From Symbiodinium natans (taxonomy: Eukaryota > Sar > Dinophyceae > Suessiales > Symbiodiniaceae): a DNA stretch of 64,000 bases. Positions 54,119-64,000 of this stretch are shown piece after piece. Position 1 is the first letter of the stretch; every line of letters begins with the position of its first letter. Under the pieces are notes generated by a model. That model saw nothing but the letters and a program-made list of their open reading frames with translations. It was not told where the DNA came from and did not search any database. The stretch lies in assembly GCA_905221605.1 (NCBI GenBank), contig CAJNDS010001879.1, positions 554,291 to 618,290 on the forward strand, given 5' to 3'. A program made the position numbers and the translations under genes.

Positions 54119-54287
54119 CTGCCCCAGTGCGTCTCGACTCCCTTGTCCCTGTGCGTGCGAGGACATATTCTGAAGCAACCAAGCTACAGTTCATTCTTTG
54201 CATTCCCTTTGGGGGTAGAGGGGCATCCTTTTGCCCTTCCAGAGGTTGGAAGAGGCATACATTTCTCTCGCATCTACATGGCATCAG

Positions 54288-54373
54288 GGAATTGAGCGAC
54301 GAGTTGGCCGTCGTTGTTCGGAATGTTGTTGTGGAATGTGTCGGGACTGTGAATGCGAACCAACTTCGTGAAG
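54288..54373 (+). CDS. Candidate internal exon
   Basis: Bounded by GCATCAG upstream and AAG|GTCAGC downstream. Reads ELSDELAVVVRNVVVECVGT then VNANQLRE. Strong splice-site context on both sides, but no family recognised. It could be a late exon of the WD40 gene. Confidence 0.4.
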
Positions 54374-56871
54374 GTCAGCAATCCCCACATGTAACATTGT
54401 TCCGTTTGTTTTTTCGAGTTCAAGTCTTACACGAAAGAAGGGCGCTCACCCCCATAAGACATGCAGAGAGGCCCTTGGTAGCTCGACATGCACTTCTAGC
54501 ACCTGCAAATCTTCTCGACCTCAGCCAGAAATCCAGCAAAGTTTTGGGCGCACGGAAGTTTGAGTGTTGCTCGACATTGGGTTTGCCTTCTAGTAGTGAG
54601 CCTGCTTCGTGCCGCCAGAAGGTCGGGCAAGCGGCTGCTTAGTCTGCTTAGGACTTTGAGAATCGTGGACCGCCATGGAGTCTTCACGGGGGAGGCTGGA
54701 GGCAGTCGCTCTTCAGAGCCTTCCTGGTTCACAGAGCTTGAGTGTTTCTGGTTTCTGGCAGCTCATGTGACAATTGCAGAGGTCGGAAGCGACCTAAATC
54801 AACGGTCGGGCTGCATTTGTAGGAGTCCTTGGGGGGATTCTGCTGGATGCGCTATGCCTTCCAAAGATTGCGACGTGCGGAGCCTCTGCAAAGCCTCTGC
54901 TTCCGCCATGCATCCCACAGCTTAAAGGCATTGGCAGCACAAGCCCTCATTATGCCTCCAACTGACAAGGGAACCTCTTAGTTGCCAGGGCCAATCTACA
55001 CTTCAGATTCCTACACTTTCTGCCAGGAGGGCAGTTTGCGCCCCCCCCCCCCCACACACAGCAGAAAACAAGCCTTTGGACATTCTCGCAGTCCTTTGAA
55101 GTGTCTAGGAGTCTGAAAGCAGTTTGAAGGAAGTGGTCTTCGAGACGCCGGACCCGCCGCAGCGAGCCGCATACCTGAGATCCCCTGTCACTGTCATTGC
55201 CGGGGTTACTCAACTGACCGAGTCTTACATACCAATACATGGGTTCCCTGCTTCGCAGAAGACAGTGGCGGCGGAAGGGGATTGAGGGAGATCAAATCTG
55301 CAAACCGTGAAGTGCCACGACCTCACCCGCCGTGACCCCTCCGATTCTTGGGACCTAGGCGGCTCACACCACTTCGTCGAAGGCAGGTCAGGGGATGAGA
55401 TGTCGTTAAAGGTTTCTGCTTTCGGCTGTGCTCCAAAGCCCTCGTGGCAATGATGCTCGTGGCAATGATGATGCAACGCAGATGTCTCGGAACTTGTAAA
55501 CCTTTGTTACCACCGTGCTCACGGACCCTGAACCCGTTCGAGACTTTTGGCTCAGGTGGCCCAGCCCGGCTCGCCCACCAAGGTGGATGCTGGGTTCAAG
55601 TTCAGGGCGCAGGGTTTCGGGCTCGAGCACAGGGGGAAGGAAATGCGGGCAGCCCACCCCCAAAGCACCACATCCCCCGACATCTACTCTCGCGAGGCTC
55701 ACGGCCAGGAGGCTGCGCGGTTTTGTACTTCTGCAATCTTCTGCAGAAGCCACAAGGGGACGTTGCTTTGGCAGGTAGATGGACAGATGGGTACATAACC
55801 TAGCTCCATGTTGGCAAACTATGCATTATGGATGGGGTTTTCGGAGCATGAGCTCGGACGGATTGCGCAGGCAAGTCATAGCCGTTAACCCTAGGACAAG
55901 ATGTGTACAGGTTCGTGGTCCTCACTAAGTCTTTGTCCGCAACAGAGCTAGCGACCATCTGACCTAACCTTCGAAGCTCGAAGGCTCTGAGAGGTTCAAC
56001 CCGTGGCATCCCGTAAGCCGGAAACCTAAACAGGGTATCGACAACTCGACGCTGCCCGTGCAAGCAGCCTTCAGCTCCTTTGCCGACAAAGAGGCAACTC
56101 AGCAATCTGCAGGTTCTCCCTTGCCAGAAATATGCAGAAGCATGCATAGTGCATCGCAATGCGGATGAAGGCTGTGCTGATCTGTGCTGTGTCCCATGCA
56201 TGTCAATGTATGGTCGTCAGCAGCACGAGACCTGTTGGAAAGTAGCAAGTGCCGGGAAAGGCTGCACGGGTGCCCGGCAGCCCTGCGGGTGCCAGATCAG
56301 AAAACCGCCTGATCCCCTCCCCAACGTACCACGAGGCGTATGGTCCTGTGACCCCCGTACATCCTCAACGTTCTGCTGTCGCAGCATGACAACTAAGAGG
56401 CAGATTATGTTCAGGATCCACACGCAGATTAGGCAGAGACAGATTAGACAGAGCGCGTTCAGTGGAGCTGTGCTTCTTTGAGCACACGCGATGATGCGCT
56501 GACGCTGCAGCTGAGGCTGGTCAGGAAGTAGTCAGCTGAAGCCCAGCGAGCCGCGAATCCTGAAGAGCGACCCCAGAAGATGCCTCTCAAAAAAGTCCTG
56601 TTAGGCGGGTTCTTCCCGTGGGCCCTAGATCGCCCGAGTATTTACCTCTCGGACTTTGCCATGCTCGTATCTGTCCAAGTCCGCGACGATGGAGCTTGAA
56701 GCATCTCTCTGGCCTGGAACTGTCAGCATGATAGTACAAGTGCCAGTATATGTCATAGCTTCTTGCATTGATTTGTATTCATGCCAACGACACGCAGAAG
56801 GCATCATGGCATCCTAATCCATCCTGTGGCAATGCTGGTTTGGGCCGAGCCTGTGGGTAAGCTGTCCAACA
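54374..56871. other. No secure gene
   Basis: Contains a C13 run at 55041-55053. A long forward frame (56080-56481, Cys-rich) lacks recognised motifs. Confidence 0.3.
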
Positions 56872-57276
56872 ATGCAGCGCAACATTCAGGGAGCAGCTGG
56901 AGCTTCGCAGGCTCCGGACAGATTAGCCTCGGAGTGGGCTTCCGAAATAGAGTCCTTGGTGAAGGAAGCGGATGGACTGGCTCTGTGCATGACTTTCTTC
57001 GAAAGCTCCAAAGCCATGGGGCGGCGGGAAGCGCAGACAAGGCTTCGCGAGATTCTGCTCCAGCCGACAAAGAAGGATGGCGAGAAATGCAAAGCGCAGT
57101 ATGTTCTGTCCTTGCTGCGATGTCTGCGCATCGGCATGCAGGAATTGCCAGCGAAGCTGCAGAAGCTTGGGTACAGCATCCGCTGTAGCACGCAATGTGC
57201 CAATGAGCTGCAATTGAAACTGCGTGGGCCGGTGAGTGAGGCCTGCCGAGAGTTCCTCCAGACCATGCGCTACCAG
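56872..57276 (+). CDS. DEDDy exonuclease gene, exon 1
   Basis: From the ATG at 56872 this gives 135 helical residues (SEWASEIESLVKEADGLALC; MTFFESSKAMGRREAQTRLR; KAQYVLSLLRCLRIGMQELP), like the N-terminal helical region of Mut-7/EXD3-type exonucleases. It ends CAG before a GC donor, phase 0, and joins exon 2 at 57769. Without the intron it would close at 57291. An upstream exon cannot be excluded, but no in-frame extension is evident. Confidence 0.65.
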
Positions 57277-57768
57277 GCTCTTCCAATATAAGCCTTTGGC
57301 CCTTTTGCTTCTGGGGGGTCTCCTTATGCAGACTGAACACAAGGAAAGAGTGCCCTCATTGCCAATGGCTTGGTGGGGATTCTTCACCCACTGGCTTAAT
57401 GGCTTGGTGGGAACCTTCACCCTTACAGAACCCATAGAGACCCCCTGTAGGACCCTTCTAAAACCCCACATAGAACCCTTCAAAAAGAGCCCTTCAAGCA
57501 AGGAACCCTGAACTTATGGGGAACCGAGGCTCTGAGCAGGTGGATCTGGGAGAGTTGGTGTCATCGGCTCCGAGGTGGGTGATGTGGGGGCTGCTCGATC
57601 CCCCAGCCTTGGTGACCAGGCGCCGATCAGGCCCCCCTTGAAGGAACCCTTAAGGGAGCCCCAACAGGAACCCTTATGGGAGCGTTTCTTAAGTTTCCCG
57701 TCTTGGCATAAGCAGCTTAGTATAAAATCACAGCTCTTGATTTGGGGGCTTATGACGTCGACACCTAG
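57277..57768 (+). other. Intron with GC donor
   Basis: 492 bases, CCAG|GCTCTT...ACCTAG|GTG, phase 0. AGG occurs at both borders, a pattern known for dinoflagellate introns. Interior has repeats of GGAACCCTTA(A/T)GGGA. Confidence 0.6.
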
Positions 57769-58740
57769 GTGAGATTGCCAGAGGACTTCGCTTGCCTGGA
57801 GAGTGTGTTAAAGGACCCGAGGGAATGGAGCAGTGGTTTTGGCTCCAGCTTCACCCAAAGGCTTCGCTGGTTGAAGGCCTTGCAGGCACAGTTTGCAGAA
57901 CCGGAGGCGCAGCATTGCTATCAGAGGCTTGTGGACATCTTCGTGGCTTGCCTCGCATCTGCTTTCGCTCAAGGGCACAAGTTGAGAAGAAAGATGATGC
58001 CAGAGGCTGAGCTGCTCCAAGAGGTACGGCAGCTCCTCCTCAACGAGGGTGAGCTCCCCCAGGATCTGAAGGCCCGACTTCTAGAGATGCCTCAAGAAAG
58101 CCCTGCAAAAAGCATGGACTTGTCCTGCTTCCCGGCTCTTCAGATGCCAGCGAGTGCCTCGTGTACTTGGGTTGACACGGCTGAAGCATGGGGCGCGGTG
58201 CTACCGAGGCTCTACAAGGCCGAAGTTGCGGGCATTGACACAGAGTGGTGGGACATTGGCAAGGGTCCAGTGCTCGTGCAAGTCGCGGTGGGTAACGGCC
58301 TTGAAGGTGCCGAGTGCTTCTTGATCGATACTCTCTCGGGACCGCCTCTGCTGGCTGAGTGCTTGCTCCAGTGGTTGCAAACCTCCCATTTGCAGTTGCT
58401 CGGCTGGTCGTTCAGGGAAGACAGGAAACGCTTGGCTGAGCTGGACCATTGGGTGAAGGCCACAATTCCTGCAGAGGACAAACGTTGGGTGCGAGACATC
58501 AAGATGGAAGCCATAAGGATCCATGACTTGCAGCTCGCTCTTCAAAAGGTGATGAAGACGTCAAATCAGCCCTCTCTCTCTTCCGCTGCGGCTCATCTGC
58601 TTGGACATCGGTTGGACAAGACTGAACAGTGCAGTGATTGGCGCTGCAGACCATTGAGCGAAGCGCAGCAAACCTACGCTGCTCTGGATGCGGCGGTCCT
58701 GCTTGAGATACACAAGGAGCTGCAGCGACACGGTGCTTGA
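57769..58740 (+). CDS. DEDDy 3'-5' exonuclease (Mut-7/EXD3-like), exon 2
   Basis: 323 codons to TGA at 58738-58740, about 458 residues with exon 1. The first 130 residues continue the helical region; then comes a full DEDD exonuclease domain. ExoI is AGIDTEWW (D157 and E159 of this exon), ExoII is LLGWSFREDRKRL (D218), and ExoIII is YAALD (Y303, D307), making it the DEDDy type. The tail SDWRCRPLSEAQQTYAALDA is characteristic of Mut-7, Egalitarian and WRN-exonuclease relatives. The enzyme should remove 3' nucleotides from RNA, or less likely DNA. All four acidic residues are present, so it looks active. Confidence 0.85.
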   Translation: MRLPEDFACLESVLKDPREWSSGFGSSFTQRLRWLKALQAQFAEPEAQHCYQRLVDIFVACLASAFAQGHKLRRKMMPEAELLQEVRQLLLNEGELPQDLKARLLEMPQESPAKSMDLSCFPALQMPASASCTWVDTAEAWGAVLPRLYKAEVAGIDTEWWDIGKGPVLVQVAVGNGLEGAECFLIDTLSGPPLLAECLLQWLQTSHLQLLGWSFREDRKRLAELDHWVKATIPAEDKRWVRDIKMEAIRIHDLQLALQKVMKTSNQPSLSSAAAHLLGHRLDKTEQCSDWRCRPLSEAQQTYAALDAAVLLEIHKELQRHGA

Positions 58741-60739
58741 TTCTCGGAGGTTGGCACGCCCAAATATCTCCGTGCTGCCGCTGTTGCAACCAAAAAAAGT
58801 CGCTCGCATGGCCAAGGTCCTCCTTTTCTCGTCTGGACCTCGAAGGGCCCCCGGAGTAGTCAGAGGTCGCGGGGGATCGGCTCTGGATGGTTGTCCGTGA
58901 CGACCTCACAAGGATCCTTGAAGCAGGCCAAGCAGCCTGCAGGCGCATCCAGCATGCATGACCGGAGGCTGACGGTGCAGGTGTGGCATCCAGCGGCAGG
59001 ATTGCCGGTTTCGTCGGCGTGGACAGCTTATACAAGGCATTCAAAGATGTGAAGTTGTGCATAGGGGACGTGGTGGTTTTACGTGCCATGGGTCTTTTTC
59101 CGTTCTGGACACAAAAGTCGTCTGGGCTTATTTGGCCTGAGTCGTGCGCACAACCCAGACAAGAAACTCAGGGTTCCCGTGGTTTTGGGGTTCAGGGTTG
59201 AGGGGTAGGGCTTGGGGGTGTTAGACGCCCTGTGTCCGAGTGTCTGAGCTGTCGCCGATATCCTGAAGCCGGCACTTCCACACCCTGACTTGAAGTTGCA
59301 ACACCTCTAAAACCAAAACTCTAAACCCTAAACCCTACACCCTGACTTGAGAATCCCAACAGCGCGGCACCCCTGTACTTTCAAGCCCGGAGGCCCCCCC
59401 ACATCCTGCGCAGGCCATGGAAGCGCTGCCTCGGCTGATCTACGAGCGGCGGAAGCGACCGAAGGAGGCCGAGGCTGGGTTAGTCCTTTCTTCTTTCGGA
59501 GGCCACAAAACCCGGGGGGGGGGGGGGGGTAAAGGTCCTTCTTGGGAAATTATTTCGGGTTCCTATGGGTTGAAAAGCGAAGCATAGGGTCATTTTTGGG
59601 AACAGGTTCCATGACCAACTGCCACATCGGAAAGATCTCCCGGCTTCAAAGTTGAATCAATACACTTGGAGAAAGTGTCGGGATCCCAGAGGAACCCTTG
59701 AAGAAGCCGATGAGACTACGGCTTTGGTCTCGATACTTGTTTAGGCCTTCTAAGCCGTGCCGAGGTGAAGTGCTTCCCGCAGGTTGAGGAGTTTCTCCGA
59801 GCGAAGGCGGGGGGGGGGAGGGGCGGGGGACGGGAGCGTGATTTTTGTTTTTAGTGTGGGTTCTCTGTTGACGCCCGCTGAACCTCGGGTAAGCTGCATT
59901 GCTCGTCATGTCAACTTCGTTCGAGGTGCAGGCAAACCCCCAGCCGTGTCTTGGAATCGGCAAGCGTCTTCCCTGAGCAGGAGGTGGTATGCCAGCGCGT
60001 GCGCTTGCAGCGCACGTTCCTCCACCTTCATCAGGTCCTTGCTTCGGGGCGGCTAGTGGACGGATCGGGGTCGACGATAATCTTTCTGCTTCGAGGCTTG
60101 GACGTTTGGGGGCATCTGTGTAGGATTCAGGATGCAATGTGTAGATATTTGCCATTAAAGCTGCCACTTTTGCAACGAGATCCACGAACCCATTCATGTG
60201 TCTTGGAGGCCCACACCGCAAAATAAAACGAAAAAACCCTCCTGCAAGGTGCTTTGTTTGCTGAGTTTATTGCCTGTTTAGATCTTGGTTTACGGGAAGG
60301 CGTTGTCGTTGCGGAGCTTCCGCGAAGTGGAGGCCTCCCAGCTCCTAACGATTCCTAACGTGCCCCCTAGGTCTCTGTTGCTTGCCTTAGTGTGAGCCTT
60401 GGTGAGCCCGATCTTGGCAGGATGTAGGCCCTGCCAAGAAGAAGCGGAGGCCCCCTGCTGGTGGGAATTTGGGGGGCTTTTGGAGGAGCCGTTGAGTGTC
60501 AGGGGCTGCAACGTTTCTCCTCCTGTGCTGACCCGAATGCTTCACTGAACCCTCACCCCCTCAAAGTGGAAGTTCCAAGAAAGCCAAGGATGGCAAACTC
60601 AACATCTTTCGGGCACCCCCAAGCCTTAGCCGCGTCGCCTAGACGCTCTTCAATGCTTGACCCTAAACCTGTCCCAACTCGCAGGAAGGAGGCACCGGAG
60701 GCGTCATCCGAAGAGGCTCGCTGGCTGCTCATGGCTTCA
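58741..60739. other. No secure gene; telomere-like and poly-G tracts
   Basis: Telomere-like TCTAAACCCTAAACCCTAC at about 59320, G16 at 59514-59529. Open frames lack motifs. Confidence 0.35.
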
Positions 60740-60985
60740 GGAAGGTTCCTGGCTGATGCATGCGATGCTACTGGGCCCAGAAAGGCTTGTGGCTGATGCC
60801 TGCCACGCTCGCTGGCCGCATCCTTGTTGCCAGAAAGCTTTCTGGCTAAGGGCCTGTGATGCTCGCTGGCTGCGTCCTTGCTGTCTGGAGCGGATTCTGC
60901 CTGATGCCTGTGATGCTCACTGGCAGGGTCCTTGTTGCTAGAGAGGTTCTGCCTGAGCCTGTGATGCTCGCGGGCCGCAAGAGAC
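60740..60985. repeat. ~55-bp minisatellite, four to five copies
   Basis: Units share TGATGCTCGCTGGC and TCCTTGTTGC. Diverged copies. Confidence 0.75.
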
Positions 60986-61817
60986 GCACAGATCTGTGCA
61001 ATGCGGGGATCACATTCTTGCATACGGCCCATGCAAAGACGCCCCATGACGCACACAATGCGACACGCGCATGTCGTGCCGCGTCGTGCCCTGGCCAGGT
61101 GCCTGCGTGGGAAGCCTACTTGCGCCTGAATGGCTTTCGGCTCCTGGGTCGAAGCCGAGTAAGGCGTTGGACCTTGGGGTCTTGTGTGGTTCTGTAGTGA
61201 TGGAACGTTCTGCGCCTCGTGGAAGTATCGGAAATTTGAGTCATTTTGAGTCTTTGGTCTGGGCCTCACCCCAGCCTCCCAGAGCCAAAAGCCTCGAGGC
61301 CAGTATGCCAGCTTGTACAAACCTTTCTTTGGCGCTGCGGTGAGGCCGGGCTCGGGGGCTGTCCCAGAGCTGGGTTTTTCTCCTTTTTTCCTTTCGTTTC
61401 TGAAGTTCCTGTCACTGAGATTTCTCTCCTAAGAACTCGCACTTTGCTTGTTGACGTTGCATTCAAACTCTCCGACCCCTTCTCTGTGGACTCTGTGGGC
61501 GACTCTGTACCCAAAAAAGAACCCAAAGCCCAGAGCAGCCAGAAAAACTGCCTCAAGATGTGGTGGGCAGTTCGCGCGGTGATGTGGGCTATCAATCTAG
61601 CCGTTCGGCTGGAAGAAGGTGTAGTCCATAGTCCAAGCCTTCATGTCCGCATCCCTGGTGCTTTCTGATGTTGGCGTACATTGTATTCGATTCTAGTGTA
61701 GGTTCATGCCCGAATTGCACAACTATGCTCTGAACTAGTTCTGAACTCCACGATTGTCACAAAGGGCAGTACCTCACACGCCAAGACGTTAGTGGGTCGC
61801 ATCGCTGCCCCTTGGCG
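60986..61817. other. No gene seen
   Basis: Region upstream of the membrane protein gene. No recognised promoter; dinoflagellate promoters rarely have TATA boxes. Confidence 0.3.
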
Positions 61818-62717
61818 ATGGTTCATGCCGGCATTCTCGTGGGGCTCGGCTGCGCACTCGCTGCTCATGCAGCCACAACCTGCTTGCTGGACCTGGAGGA
61901 TGAGGCTCTAACAGGACCAAACAGCTGCACACCGCAGTGGGCCGAGCAAGATGCATCAATTGCGCAGTGCTTCCATGAGTGTGCAGCAGTTCAATACGAG
62001 CTTGAAGGCGGGTTCACCCCGAGCAAGCCCAATATGGTGAACGCACATCCGAAACAGGGAAGCACCTGTTCGAACCCGCAGAGGCCTCTGACTTGCGGAG
62101 CATTCGTGCTTACATGCAGTAAGCCTTTCGGTGAATTTCCCAATGCTTGCAGCGGTAAGTCGGATCTAAAGGAGTTCATCACGACTTACGGCAGATTTTA
62201 CGTTGCCTTGTATGCTTTTCGCAATGCCACTGAAGATGGTGCGTCCCAGCCGACATTGGTGACAAGAGTAGTGGCTGATGCAACAACCATGTGTTCTGGC
62301 GCGTACAAGCTCACGCAGGGCAGCTGCCTTGGGCTCGATGGTGGCGCCGGTGAAGCCGTGGCCCCACCTGAGCCTCCACCCATTTACGGAATGCCTGTGC
62401 CATTTCCGAAGCTGGATGAGTACGGGAGAAGGGCAACAACAACTGTGACCACCACAAGCCAGACCTCGACCATGACCAAAACCACAACCGCGACCACCTC
62501 GTCTGTCACGTCCACAAAGGCTCCTGTGAGGCCCAAGCCTCACAATCCAAGCAATGTTAACAATGGTAACGGTAACGGCTTCCTCATCGGATTCTTGGTG
62601 GTGGTACTCATCTTGGCGGCTCTGGCGGTCCTTTGGTTTCGCAGGAAGCGCATGGCCAGAGAAGGGAGGAGCCTGGTAAACTCTCAGGAGATGGAAAGCA
62701 TGTCCAACCGGTACTGA
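61818..62717 (+). CDS. Type I membrane protein with Cys-rich ectodomain and Thr-rich stalk
   Basis: 299 residues from the ATG at 61818 (MVHAGILVGLGCALAAHA is a convincing signal peptide; the TTG six bases upstream is unlikely to be used). The ectodomain has about ten Cys, two of them in CFHECAAVQY, and an NAT glycosylation site. Next come a Pro-rich segment, a Thr/Ser stalk (TTTVTTTSQTSTMTKTTTAT) likely O-glycosylated, a 20-residue membrane helix (FLIGFLVVVLILAALAVLWF), the stop-transfer RRKRMAR, and a 20-residue tail. Single exon with intact frame. Likely a surface or vesicle protein. The family is not recognised and the ligand is unknown. Confidence 0.8.
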   Translation: MVHAGILVGLGCALAAHAATTCLLDLEDEALTGPNSCTPQWAEQDASIAQCFHECAAVQYELEGGFTPSKPNMVNAHPKQGSTCSNPQRPLTCGAFVLTCSKPFGEFPNACSGKSDLKEFITTYGRFYVALYAFRNATEDGASQPTLVTRVVADATTMCSGAYKLTQGSCLGLDGGAGEAVAPPEPPPIYGMPVPFPKLDEYGRRATTTVTTTSQTSTMTKTTTATTSSVTSTKAPVRPKPHNPSNVNNGNGNGFLIGFLVVVLILAALAVLWFRRKRMAREGRSLVNSQEMESMSNRY

Positions 62718-63775
<1,058 letters not shown>

Positions 63776-64000
63776 CGTTGTGTTGTGTGACGGGGGCAGG
63801 GGGCTAAGCAGCTCGTGAGCGTGTCAGGCTGAAAAGTTCGGCATGTGTGCCGTTCAGAGCATGCAGCCTTCCGACTGTTTCATCCACTCACTATTTTAAA
63901 ATATTCACCTCTGTATTGTCGCAAATGATTTGAGTCTTGCCTTGTGCCTGTCAAGCTCTGGGTAAATGCCCGCAGGGAAGAGCTCTAGCATTGAAGCATT
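63776..64000. other. No gene seen
   Basis: End of window, unique sequence. Confidence 0.4.

Overview
This window looks like nuclear DNA of a dinoflagellate, most like the Symbiodiniaceae and relatives. I infer this from very low gene density, a host gene with a GC-AG intron, many decayed retroelements, interstitial TTTAGGG-type (Arabidopsis-type) telomere motifs, and abundant CT, CTA and TG microsatellites. No DinoSL sequence, rRNA or tRNA gene was recognised, so the taxon is inference.

Layout. 0-3 kb: minisatellites, inverted halves of a decayed integrase, and a truncated methyltransferase-fold fragment. 3.0-13.6 kb: two nearly identical head-to-tail copies (A and B) of a LINE-type retrotransposon with ORF1, an endonuclease/exonuclease/phosphatase domain, reverse transcriptase, zinc fingers, and a tail that ends in a C19-protease-like Cys box. 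The copies carry different lesions. 13.6-27.7 kb: a compact, GC-rich, virus-like cluster of decaying genes. It has a truncated cytosine methyltransferase, a C2H2 finger protein joined to a PD-(D/E)XK-like nuclease, a possible ssDNA-binding protein, a family B DNA polymerase with an internal HNH nuclease fused to an SF1-type helicase, and an unknown helical protein. A young Ty1/copia element (16858-25200) sits inside the polymerase gene, with 134-bp LTRs differing at one base, a TTCCA target duplication and one 2267-codon gag-pol ORF. 29.3-31.8 kb: a second decayed integrase and a broken P-loop ATPase. 32-35.7 kb: a dense field of tandem repeats, a ~214-bp-arm foldback, a G-tract block and a perfect 29-bp hairpin.

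35.7-56.8 kb is mostly intron or intergenic DNA with small exon-like islands on the plus strand. The best encode the second half of a RING finger split by an intron (41.7-42.1 kb) and pieces of a WD40 propeller (47.0, 47.7, 48.5 and 50.2 kb). Two apparently intact host genes follow: a two-exon DEDDy 3'-5' exonuclease (56872-58740) and a single-exon type I membrane protein with a Thr-rich stalk (61818-62717).

History. The 13.6-27.7 kb cluster behaves like one integrated DNA virus or Polinton-like element: genes abut, two unrelated genes share a ~73-bp upstream sequence, and the encoded functions (polymerase, helicase, nuclease, methylase, possibly ssDNA binding) form a replication kit. It has decayed by frameshifts, was joined to LINE DNA at 13607, and was later split by the copia element. 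All reading frames and homologies were judged by eye; no database search was possible.
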